From: Paenibacillus pinisoli
GTDB lineage: Bacteria > Bacillota > Bacilli > Paenibacillales > Paenibacillaceae
DNA length: 64,000 bases
NCBI RefSeq assembly: GCF_003605435.1
Contig: NZ_QXQB01000004.1
Location: 434,001-498,000, forward strand
Reading direction: 5' to 3'
The notes under the pieces were generated by a model, which worked only from the letters and a program-made list of their open reading frames with translations, was not told the DNA's origin and did not search any database. Numbering within the stretch: the first letter of the stretch is position 1; every line of letters starts with the position of its first letter. The position numbers and the translations under genes are program-made. Below, piece after piece: positions 8,823 through 16,393 of this stretch.

Positions 8823-9584
8823 ATGAGGCTGCTAGGGAAAAGAGCGGTAGTGACAGGCGCGGCGCGGGGCATTGGCCTCGCGATCGCCGAGCGCTTCCTG
8901 CAGGAGGGCGCAAGCGTCGTGCTGATCGACCGGGACGGCGCCGAGCTGGAGGCTGCGCTTCGGGTCTTGGCTCCATATGAAGAGCGGACAGCGGCAGAGG
9001 TCTGCGATCTTCGCAGCTTGCCTGAGCTGGAGCAAGCGGCGGCATCGGCCTTCGGCAAGTTCGGCGGCGTTGACATTCTGGTCAACAATGCCGGAATTGC
9101 CTTCCGCGAGCCATTCATGGCCATCTCGATGGAGAGGTGGGAAGCCGTATTTGACGTAAATGTAAGGGCCGTATTCCGACTGGGACAGCTGGCTGCCGAT
9201 TGCATGGCAAGGCAAGGGAAGGGCGGCGTCATTCTGAACATGAGCTCCAAGAACGGCCTGACCGCCAGCGGAGAACTCGCCCATTACAATGCGTCGAAGG
9301 CGGCGGTTATCCTGCTCACGGAATCGATGGCGGTAGAGCTGGCGGGATTTGGAATCCGCGTCAATGCGGTGGCGCCGGGCTTCGTCGATACGCCCCTTGA
9401 CCGCAAGCTGCGCGAAGAGAACGGACTGCCGGCGTATTCGGAGCATACGCCCATGAAGCGCGGAGGCACTGTGATGGAGGTTGCGAATGCCTTCCTGTTC
9501 CTTGCATCCGACGAAGCCTCCTATATTACGGGAACGACGCTGCGGGTGGATGGAGGACATTTGGCGAACGGCAGCGAATTGTGA
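8823..9584 (+). CDS. SDR-family NAD(P)-dependent dehydrogenase (first copy)
   Basis: A classical 253-residue short-chain dehydrogenase: TGAARGIG cofactor motif at 11-18, Asp36 after the second strand (NAD preference), NNAG at 88-91, catalytic Ser near 142 and Tyr155-x3-Lys159. It ends with the conserved GTTLRVDGGH segment. In the operon it could oxidise a sugar at C1, or a 2-keto-3-deoxy acid at C4. It is clearly distinct from the second SDR at 10562, so the two probably catalyse different steps. The ribosome site AAGGAG is about 8 bases upstream. Confidence 0.92.
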   Translation: MRLLGKRAVVTGAARGIGLAIAERFLQEGASVVLIDRDGAELEAALRVLAPYEERTAAEVCDLRSLPELEQAAASAFGKFGGVDILVNNAGIAFREPFMAISMERWEAVFDVNVRAVFRLGQLAADCMARQGKGGVILNMSSKNGLTASGELAHYNASKAAVILLTESMAVELAGFGIRVNAVAPGFVDTPLDRKLREENGLPAYSEHTPMKRGGTVMEVANAFLFLASDEASYITGTTLRVDGGHLANGSEL

Positions 9585-9663
9585 GATAGCCGCTAAGCCG
9601 ACTATCAGCCTTGTCCGGTTGGCCGGCAAGCAGCGGACAGCATGAACAAGGGAGATGGTCAGA

Positions 9664-10542
9664 ATGGCAACGAGCTTGAAACTGGTATTGGATGCAAAAG
9701 CTTTATTAGGTGAAGGCCCCCACTGGGATAGCGAGTCGAATCAATTATATTTTGTGGATATTGATGGCAAAACGGTACATGTCTATCATACTCACTCGCA
9801 TGCCCATGAGCTGCATCGTTTCGAGAAACGGGTAAGCTCTGTTATTCCGGTGAAGGACGGCGCGCTAATGGTAACGCTGGATGACGGAATATACAAGTAT
9901 TGTCCGGATACTAGTGAGCTGGAGGCGATCGCGCATATCGAAGCGGATATGCCGGACAACCGGTTCAACGATGCCAAGTGCGATCCTGCCGGAAGGCTGT
10001 GGGCGGGAACGATGAGTACAGGCTACGCCAAGGATCAAGGCAGCCTCTACAGGCTGGAGGATGGCGGCGAGCCTGTACGCGTCGTTGCCGAGGTAGGCTG
10101 CTCCAACGGCCTCGCCTGGGATGAGAGCAAGGGCTGCATGTATTATATCGATACGCTGAAGCTTGCGGTTGACCGATTCCGTTATGATAGCGGCACCGGT
10201 GACATTAGCGCAAGAGAAACGATAATAGAATGGCCGTCTAGAGAGGGATATCCAGACGGGATGACGATAGACAGCGAGGGCATGCTCTGGATTGCGCATT
10301 GGGGCGGCGGCAAAGTGTCGCGCTTCGATCCCGGTACCGGCAAAAGGCTGGCGGAGATTGAGGTTCCGGCGCTTTATGTCACGTCTTGCGCATTCGGCGG
10401 GGAATGTCTTGATGAATTATACATTACAACGGCGAGAGTCGTCCTCTCGGAAGACGAGCATGCCGTATATCCCCATGCCGGCGGCGTATTTATGGCGAAG
10501 CCGGGCGTGAGGGGGATGCCTTCCAGGCGATTCGGGCGTTAA
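9664..10542 (+). CDS. SMP-30/gluconolactonase-family lactonase
   Basis: About 292 residues forming a six-bladed propeller of the SMP-30/LRE family. The divalent-metal ligands are visible as Glu17 (LGEGPHW), Asn148 (SNGLAW) and Asp198 (YPDGMTI), with the substrate-side NDAKCDPAGRLWAGT at 102-116. Such enzymes open sugar lactones to aldonates, directly downstream of a sugar dehydrogenase, which is exactly its position here. ATG 9664 is preferred over an in-frame ATG at 9655 because GGGAG (9650-9654) gives correct spacing only to 9664. Confidence 0.9.
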   Translation: MATSLKLVLDAKALLGEGPHWDSESNQLYFVDIDGKTVHVYHTHSHAHELHRFEKRVSSVIPVKDGALMVTLDDGIYKYCPDTSELEAIAHIEADMPDNRFNDAKCDPAGRLWAGTMSTGYAKDQGSLYRLEDGGEPVRVVAEVGCSNGLAWDESKGCMYYIDTLKLAVDRFRYDSGTGDISARETIIEWPSREGYPDGMTIDSEGMLWIAHWGGGKVSRFDPGTGKRLAEIEVPALYVTSCAFGGECLDELYITTARVVLSEDEHAVYPHAGGVFMAKPGVRGMPSRRFGR

Positions 10543-10561
10543 CAACAAGGAGGTACTGGTT

Positions 10562-11332
10562 ATGCGCTTAAGAGACAAGGTGGCCATTATTACCGGGGCG
10601 GGCTCCGGCATCGGCCGAAGCTCGGCAATGCTGTTCGCTTCGGAAGGAGCGGCTGTCGTCATTGCGGATCTTGACCAGGCAAGAGGGCAGCAAACGGCAG
10701 ATGAGATAACGGCATCAGGCGGTAAGGCGCTTTATGTGACTTGCGATGTCACGGAACAGGAAGCGGCGAAAGCCTTGGCGGCCGAGACGATAGCGGCATA
10801 TGGGCGAATCGACGTGCTGTTCAACAATGCAGGCATTAGCCATGTCGGCGCGCTGCATGAGGTAGAGCCGGAAGCATGGGACCGCGTAATTCGCGTGAAC
10901 GTGCGCGGCGTATATATGACAGCCGCTGCCGTCCTGCCTTATATGATGGAGAGCCGCTCGGGCTCCATTATTAATATGTCGTCCAGCATCGCAGAGATGG
11001 GCGTATCCGCTAGAGCGGCATATACAGCCTCCAAAGGAGCGGTCCTCTCGCTGACCAAAGCGATGCAGGTCGACTATGCGCCATACGGCATACGCGTCAA
11101 CGCGCTGCTGCCGGGCACGATTATGACGCCTTTCGTGGAGGGGTACTTGAGCCGTTCCGCCGATCCGGAGGCGGCGAAAGCTTCCATCAAGCGCAGGCAG
11201 CTTAGCGGCGATCTGGGCCGTCCGGAGGATGTCGCCCATGCGGCGCTGTTCCTTGCCTCCGACGAGTCCCGCTTCGTCATGGGTTCGCCGTTTTACGTCG
11301 ATGGAGGACTTGTCTTCGGCAAAAACGCATAG
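10562..11332 (+). CDS. SDR-family NAD(P)-dependent dehydrogenase (second copy)
   Basis: A 256-residue SDR with TGAGSGIG at 11-18, Asp36, NNAG at 88-91, Tyr154-x3-Lys158 and a C-terminal GSPFYVDGG. It lies next to the lactonase and before the FAH-family hydrolase. In described L-rhamnose, L-fucose and pentose pathways of this type an SDR oxidises the 2-keto-3-deoxy acid to the 2,4-diketo acid that the FAH-type hydrolase cleaves; this copy is the better placed candidate. AAGGAGG is well spaced before ATG 10562. Confidence 0.92.
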   Translation: MRLRDKVAIITGAGSGIGRSSAMLFASEGAAVVIADLDQARGQQTADEITASGGKALYVTCDVTEQEAAKALAAETIAAYGRIDVLFNNAGISHVGALHEVEPEAWDRVIRVNVRGVYMTAAAVLPYMMESRSGSIINMSSSIAEMGVSARAAYTASKGAVLSLTKAMQVDYAPYGIRVNALLPGTIMTPFVEGYLSRSADPEAAKASIKRRQLSGDLGRPEDVAHAALFLASDESRFVMGSPFYVDGGLVFGKNA

Positions 11333-11470
11333 CTTCGGCAGCTGTCGCCGGGCGCCGCTTCATTCTGCTCTAGCAGCCAAAGGGCGATACCGGGCGCAAG
11401 CGCCAAAAAGAATAGCGAAGTGAAGTATTTGGACATAACCACACCTCGATAGAAAAGGAGAGATACAACG

Positions 11471-12376
11471 ATGAAACTGATGACTTTTATGAAGGATGGG
11501 GAGTACCGGACAGGAGTGAAGACAGAGGAGGGCGTTCTCGATTTGGCAGCAGCGGTGCAAGGCAGCGCCTCCGGCGAGCCGCTTCCGACTAGCGTCAAAG
11601 AAGTGATTGCAGGGGGAGAAGGCGCCCGTGAAGCGGTAGAGGCGTTTATCGAGAGATTGAAGTCGGAGAGCCCGGAGCAGTACCGCGCATATCTGAATCA
11701 CGAGGATGAGCTCTCCATTGGTCCATGCGTCACCGACCCCGAGAAGCTGATCTGCATCGGGCTCAACTACCGCAAGCATGCGGAGGAGTCCAACATGCCG
11801 ATTCCGGCCTACCCGATTCTGTTCAATAAATTCAATAATACGCTGAACGGACATGGCAGCGACGTCCCGCTGCCGAAGACGTCGGGCGAGGTCGATTACG
11901 AGGCGGAGCTTGGCATTGTGATCGGCCGCACGGCGAAGTATGTAAGCGAAGAGGAAGCGCTGAATTATGTATTCGGCTATTGCACCGCGAACGACCTGTC
12001 GGCGCGTGATTTGCAAATGCGCACCAGCCAGTGGCTGGCGGGCAAATCCTGCGACGGCTTCTCGCCGATCGGGCCATACCTCGTATCCGCAGACGAAGTG
12101 GGCGATCCCAACGCGCTTGCGATAAGCTGCACGGTGAACGGCGAGCTTCGCCAAAGCTCCAATACGTCGGACATGATTTTCAATTGCAAGCAAATCGTCA
12201 GCTATGTCTCCCAATGCATGACGCTGAAGCCGGGCGACATTATCTTGACTGGCACGCCGGAAGGCGTCGTGCTGGGTTATCCGCCGGAGAAGCGCGTCTA
12301 TTTGAAAGATGGGGATGTCGTCACCGTATCCATCGAGAAGCTGGGTGCGATCACGAATCGCATGGTCAGCGAGTAA
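11471..12376 (+). CDS. Fumarylacetoacetate hydrolase-family protein (diketo-acid hydrolase candidate)
   Basis: A 301-residue FAH-family enzyme. The metal-binding acids appear as Glu144, Glu146 (DYEAELGIVIG) and Asp175 (TANDLSARD), and GFSPIGP at 197-203 is a conserved loop. Relatives cleave C-C bonds of diketo acids, for example 2,4-diketo-3-deoxy-L-rhamnonate or -fuconate to pyruvate plus lactate, or the pentose analogue to pyruvate plus glycolate; others are ureidoglycolate lyases or oxaloacetate decarboxylases. Dehydratase and SDR neighbours favour the diketo-acid role. A 138-bp gap separates it from the previous gene, with AAAAGGAGAG before the ATG. Confidence 0.88.
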   Translation: MKLMTFMKDGEYRTGVKTEEGVLDLAAAVQGSASGEPLPTSVKEVIAGGEGAREAVEAFIERLKSESPEQYRAYLNHEDELSIGPCVTDPEKLICIGLNYRKHAEESNMPIPAYPILFNKFNNTLNGHGSDVPLPKTSGEVDYEAELGIVIGRTAKYVSEEEALNYVFGYCTANDLSARDLQMRTSQWLAGKSCDGFSPIGPYLVSADEVGDPNALAISCTVNGELRQSSNTSDMIFNCKQIVSYVSQCMTLKPGDIILTGTPEGVVLGYPPEKRVYLKDGDVVTVSIEKLGAITNRMVSE

Positions 12377-12390
12377 GGAGGGACCCGGCG

Positions 12391-13227
12391 ATGATCTTCG
12401 ACTGCCACACTCATCTGTTCGGCCCCGGCATGTGCAGCGGACCTACGGAAGCGGCGATCAAGCGCGCTTGGGGGCCGGATATGGAAATATTGGCGACGCC
12501 CGAGATGCACGAGGAAGCGACCGCCGGCTGCAGCGGCTCGATCGTGCTGGCCATGGCCGCCCACGCAACAGGCCTTGTCGTGCCGAATGAATACGTCGCG
12601 GAATATTGCGCCAAGGTCAGCTCTAGACGCTTCGGCTTCGCCAGCGTGGATCCAAGCGACCCTGACGCGGTCGTTAAGTTCGAGACGGCGATCAGAGAGC
12701 TGAACTTGAAAGGACTGAAACTCGGGCCGATCTACCAAAACTTTTATCCCGATGCGAAGGAGCATTTCCCCCTCTATGCGAAGGCTGAGGAGCTGGGCGT
12801 GCCGATACTATGGCATCAGGGCACCTCATTTGTGCCGGAAGGTTACTTGGACGCTTCAAGGCCGGCGATGCTGGACCCGATTGCAAGAGCATTCCCCAAG
12901 CTGAAAATGATTGTGGCGCATATGGGACATCCGTGGATTGACGAGTGCATCTCGCTTGTCCGCAAGCATCCGAATTTGTACATGGATGTGTCCGCGCTCG
13001 GCAGCAGGCCGTGGCAGTTCTACAACGCGCTTGTCTCGGCGCAGGAGTACGGCTCGGTGCATAAAATTTTGTTCGGCTCGGATTATCCGTTTTTTACGCC
13101 GGACCGGATGATCGAGGCGCTGCGCCATATTAATGATCTGGCGGAGGGCACGAAGCTGCCGCGCGTATCCGATGAGACGGTCGAATCGATTCTGCATCGC
13201 GATACGCCGGCCATTCTTGGGTTTTAA
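12391..13227 (+). CDS. Amidohydrolase family 2 protein (lactonase or decarboxylase fold)
   Basis: A 278-residue metal-dependent TIM barrel: HTH at residues 6-8, His142 (LWHQG), His177 (VAHMGH) and Asp231 (FGSDYP) are the usual ligands and catalytic acid. This branch of the superfamily contains L-fuconolactonase, other sugar lactonases and ACMS-type decarboxylases. The start at 12391 follows AAGGAGGG; reading upstream in this frame would run through the FAH gene. It gives the operon a second possible lactonase besides the SMP-30 protein, which may mean two lactone substrates or a different hydrolysis step. Confidence 0.88.
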   Translation: MIFDCHTHLFGPGMCSGPTEAAIKRAWGPDMEILATPEMHEEATAGCSGSIVLAMAAHATGLVVPNEYVAEYCAKVSSRRFGFASVDPSDPDAVVKFETAIRELNLKGLKLGPIYQNFYPDAKEHFPLYAKAEELGVPILWHQGTSFVPEGYLDASRPAMLDPIARAFPKLKMIVAHMGHPWIDECISLVRKHPNLYMDVSALGSRPWQFYNALVSAQEYGSVHKILFGSDYPFFTPDRMIEALRHINDLAEGTKLPRVSDETVESILHRDTPAILGF

Positions 13228-13250
13228 CAGACGGAGCATACAGGAGGAGA

Positions 13251-14987
13251 ATGGCAGTGAAGAGTGAGAGCTATTTTGGCGAAAAGGACTTGTGGGGATT
13301 CATCCATCGCTCGTTCACCAAATCAATGGGCTATACCGAAGACGATCTTCGCAAGCCGGTTATCGGCATCTGCAATACGTTCAGCGAGCTGAACAAATGC
13401 CATTCCCACTTTAATGAGCTGGTCGATTATGTGAAGCGGGGCGTCTGGCAGGCGGGCGGCATGCCGATGGAATTCCCGACGATCTCGATCGGCGAGCCGT
13501 ATGTGAAGCCTACGACGATGCTGCTGCGCAATCTGATGGCCATGGATACGGAGGAGATGATGAAGGCTCATCCGATTGACGGCGTCGTGCTGCTCGGCGG
13601 CTGCGACAAGACGGTTCCCGCCCAGCTGATGGCTGCGGCGAGCGCGAACATTCCGGCCATCGTCCTGACGGGCGGGCCGATGCTGAACGGCCGCCTTCAA
13701 GGCCGGAGCCTCGGCGCATGCACGGACTGCTACGGCTTTACGCTGGAGCATAAGGCGGGCAACCTGAGCGATGAGGAGCTGGCTACGGCGGAGAATTCCG
13801 TCTGCCGCAGCGACGGCCACTGCATGGTGATGGGCACAGCCAGCACGATGGCGTCCATCGCCGAAGCGATCGGCATGGCGCTCCCGGGCTGCGCGGCCAT
13901 TCCCGCGCCAGACAGCCGCCGCAGGCATATGTCCGAGGCGACCGGCAAGCAAATCGTGGAGCTGGTGCGCCGCAATATCCGCCCGCGCGACATTATGACG
14001 ATGGATGCGCTGGAGAATGCGATCCGCATCACGATGGCAAGCGGTGGATCGACCAATGCGATTATTCATCTGGTCGCCATTGCGGGCCGGCTTGGCTTTA
14101 AGCTGCCGCTGGAGACGTTCGACCGGATCAGCGCGGAGACGCCGTTCCTGCTCAACCTTCGCCCATCGGGCAAATACCAGATGGAGGAATATTTCGAAGC
14201 GGGCGGCGTGCCGGCGTTAATGAAGGAGCTGGAGCCGCTCTTGCATGGCGATTGCCTGACGGTGACGGGCAAGACGATCAAGGAGAATCTGGCGTCTGAG
14301 CCTCGAACCTGGAATCCGGATGTCATTCGCCCGATGATCGATCCGCTGGATTCGCAGGGCGGCATCGCCGTGCTGAAGGGTAATCTGGCGCCGAACGGCG
14401 CATTGATCAAGCAGACTGCCGTCTCGCCGCATCTGAAGAAGCATAGAGGCAAAGCGGTTGTGTTCGAAAGTCCGGAGGACCTTGCTGCCCGCATCGACGA
14501 TCCGGACCTGGAGGTAGACGCGAGCAGCGTGCTGGTGCTGAAGAACGCCGGTCCGAAGGGCGCTCCAGCGATGCCTGAGATCGGGCAGATTCCCATTCCG
14601 GCCAAGCTTCTGAGGCAAGGCGTCCGGGACATGGTCCGGATCTCGGATGCCCGCATTAGCGGCACCTCCTATGGGGCGCTGATCGTGCATGTCTCGCCGG
14701 AGGCGGCTGTCGGCGGCACGCTTGCGCTGGTAGAGACCGGCGATGAGATTGAGCTGGATATCGCGGCCAAGCGGCTGCAGCTTCATGTATCCGTTGAGGA
14801 GCTCGCTGACAGACGAAGCGGCTGGTCGGCGCCGAAGCCGCATTACGACCGCGGCTACGGCCTGCTGTTCCATGAGCGGGTGCTGCAGGCTCATCTGGGC
14901 TGCGACTTCGATTTCCTGCTGCCGCCTGACCTTCGCGAGGAGCTGCTGCGGGAGGAAGCGGAAGGGCCTGGCATCTCCAAGAGCTAG
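13251..14987 (+). CDS. IlvD/Edd-family sugar-acid dehydratase
   Basis: A 578-residue Fe-S dehydratase. Cys50 (NKCH), Cys118 (GGCDKT) and Cys191 (GHCMVMGTAST) have the spacing of the [2Fe-2S] ligands in aldonate dehydratases of this family (L-arabinonate, D-xylonate type); Lys120 corresponds to the Mg-side lysine. The overall length fits sugar-acid dehydratases, and with lactonase, SDR and FAH neighbours it should convert an aldonate to a 2-keto-3-deoxy acid. AGGAGG (13242-13247) lies only 3 bases before ATG 13251 but 9 bases before an in-frame GTG at 13257, so translation may really start at the GTG. Confidence 0.92.
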   Translation: MAVKSESYFGEKDLWGFIHRSFTKSMGYTEDDLRKPVIGICNTFSELNKCHSHFNELVDYVKRGVWQAGGMPMEFPTISIGEPYVKPTTMLLRNLMAMDTEEMMKAHPIDGVVLLGGCDKTVPAQLMAAASANIPAIVLTGGPMLNGRLQGRSLGACTDCYGFTLEHKAGNLSDEELATAENSVCRSDGHCMVMGTASTMASIAEAIGMALPGCAAIPAPDSRRRHMSEATGKQIVELVRRNIRPRDIMTMDALENAIRITMASGGSTNAIIHLVAIAGRLGFKLPLETFDRISAETPFLLNLRPSGKYQMEEYFEAGGVPALMKELEPLLHGDCLTVTGKTIKENLASEPRTWNPDVIRPMIDPLDSQGGIAVLKGNLAPNGALIKQTAVSPHLKKHRGKAVVFESPEDLAARIDDPDLEVDASSVLVLKNAGPKGAPAMPEIGQIPIPAKLLRQGVRDMVRISDARISGTSYGALIVHVSPEAAVGGTLALVETGDEIELDIAAKRLQLHVSVEELADRRSGWSAPKPHYDRGYGLLFHERVLQAHLGCDFDFLLPPDLREELLREEAEGPGISKS

Positions 14988-15096
14988 AGGTTGCTCTTCA
15001 TGCCATGATAATTAGATTTTAGGGCTGTGCAATTGCCCGTCATTAAGCGACAAGACAAGCATCAAGACTATCCTTGCAGACGAAGGAGCTGATGAT

Positions 15097-16251
15097 GTGG
15101 ACATTCATGCGATGAACCAATACGATCTCAAGGAAGCGGCGGCGCTGGCCGATCGCGTATTCAGAGAACCGGGGCATTCGTCGATGGCTGACGCCTTCCC
15201 TTCGATATTCTCGGGAGCTTACCATAGCTCGTTAGGGTTATATTTGGACGGCAGGCTGGTTGCCTTTATGGGGCTGGTGCCTCATCTGCTGAGAATCGGC
15301 AAGGCCCATGTTCCGATGCTGGCGCTGGGATCGGTATGCACCGCCCCAGAGCATCAGGGAAAAGGTTATGCCGGCTTGCTGCTGGATCGCGTGTTCGCGC
15401 ATATGGAGGCATCCGGGGCTTCCCTCTTATATGTATCAGGGGCGGGCAGGCTGTACGCCAGAAACGGCTGCAAGCCTTTTGGCTCCACAAGAAGGTATAG
15501 ACTGCATGCAGGTATGGCGTTCATGGATGCGGTATCGTCAACGGATGAAGACATCCAAATTCGTGAAGGCGGGGAGAGCGACCGGTTCGCGATTCACAGC
15601 TTATATGAGGAGACTGCCGTCAGATATGAGCGCAGCCTCTTCGAGACAGGCGTGCTTATGCAAGCGGAAGCGATAGCAGGCATCTACAAGCTGGAGCATC
15701 GCGTGCTCGTGGCGGTTCGGGATGAGCGGATAATTGCTTATACAGTGCTGGCTGTAAAAGGAAGACTGAACACCGATGCGGTTCCATTCCTGGTCGAAGG
15801 AGCCGGCGACGCCGGCGCTGTGGAGCAATTGCTGCTCTATGCGCTTAGGACCGGCATGGCGGTTGAGCTGGATGTCACGGTCCCGTGGCAGGAGCACGCT
15901 CTTAGAGAGGTGCTGGACCGCTATCCGCATGCGGATGGAACCCAGAGTGGAACGATACGCATCGTGAACCCGGAGCGATTCTGGAGAAGCATGGCTCCAT
16001 ACTTGGAGGAGAAGGACCCGGCAGCGTTGATCGAGGTGTCCTTGCAAAATGTATTGGTTCCCTCCGGCGAGGAGGGCGCTGTCCGGTTGAAGGTTGGCCG
16101 GGCAGACCTGACGCTGAGCCAGAGCGAATGGATTTCGCTGTTATTTGATGCAGCCTGGGACCTTCCGTCCATCTCTGAAGAGCAGCGCGCTGTCCTGGAG
16201 CGGCTATTGCCGATTCCAATGCCTTATCCTTCGGGATTAAACTTTGTGTGA
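15097..16251 (+). CDS. GNAT-family N-acetyltransferase
   Basis: A 384-residue protein whose N-terminal half holds the acetyl-CoA-binding motif A (SVCTAPEHQGKGYAGLLL, about residues 70-87). The longer second half is reminiscent of two-domain Eis-like acetyltransferases with a C-terminal sterol-carrier-like region. The GTG at 15097 is chosen because AAGGAG is 8 bases upstream. It is separated from the dehydratase by 109 bp and may not belong to the pathway. Acceptor substrate unknown. Confidence 0.85.
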   Translation: MDIHAMNQYDLKEAAALADRVFREPGHSSMADAFPSIFSGAYHSSLGLYLDGRLVAFMGLVPHLLRIGKAHVPMLALGSVCTAPEHQGKGYAGLLLDRVFAHMEASGASLLYVSGAGRLYARNGCKPFGSTRRYRLHAGMAFMDAVSSTDEDIQIREGGESDRFAIHSLYEETAVRYERSLFETGVLMQAEAIAGIYKLEHRVLVAVRDERIIAYTVLAVKGRLNTDAVPFLVEGAGDAGAVEQLLLYALRTGMAVELDVTVPWQEHALREVLDRYPHADGTQSGTIRIVNPERFWRSMAPYLEEKDPAALIEVSLQNVLVPSGEEGAVRLKVGRADLTLSQSEWISLLFDAAWDLPSISEEQRAVLERLLPIPMPYPSGLNFV

Positions 16252-16353
16252 ATCTGCGGTACAAGGGAAAGGGTCGAAGCAATTTCGCGATAGCTGGCAA
16301 CGATAGCAGTTAATCCGAAAACAGCTGAAAAACAGCTAAAAAAGCAGATAAAA

Positions 16354-16386
16354 AGAGGTCAGCCGGATTACGGTTGACCTCTCTTT
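16354..16386. terminator. Bidirectional terminator between convergent genes
   Basis: AGAGGTCAGCCG and CGGTTGACCTCT (one G-T pair) form a 12-bp stem around GATTA, with A-rich flank before and TTTT after. It can serve both the + strand acetyltransferase and the minus-strand LtaS-like gene. Confidence 0.9.
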
Positions 16387-16393
16387 TATGTTC

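Noticed and set aside
11293..11433. Minus-strand 47-codon frame with a signal-like start (MSKYFTSLFFLALAPG) and GAGGTG upstream, between the second SDR and FAH genes
   Set aside because: It overlaps the SDR 3' end, sits antisense inside an operon and has no terminator or conservation visible; possible but not supported enough.
12031..12390. Upstream extension of the amidohydrolase frame
   Set aside because: The stretch is the FAH gene in another frame; the amidohydrolase starts at 12391 with a good ribosome site.
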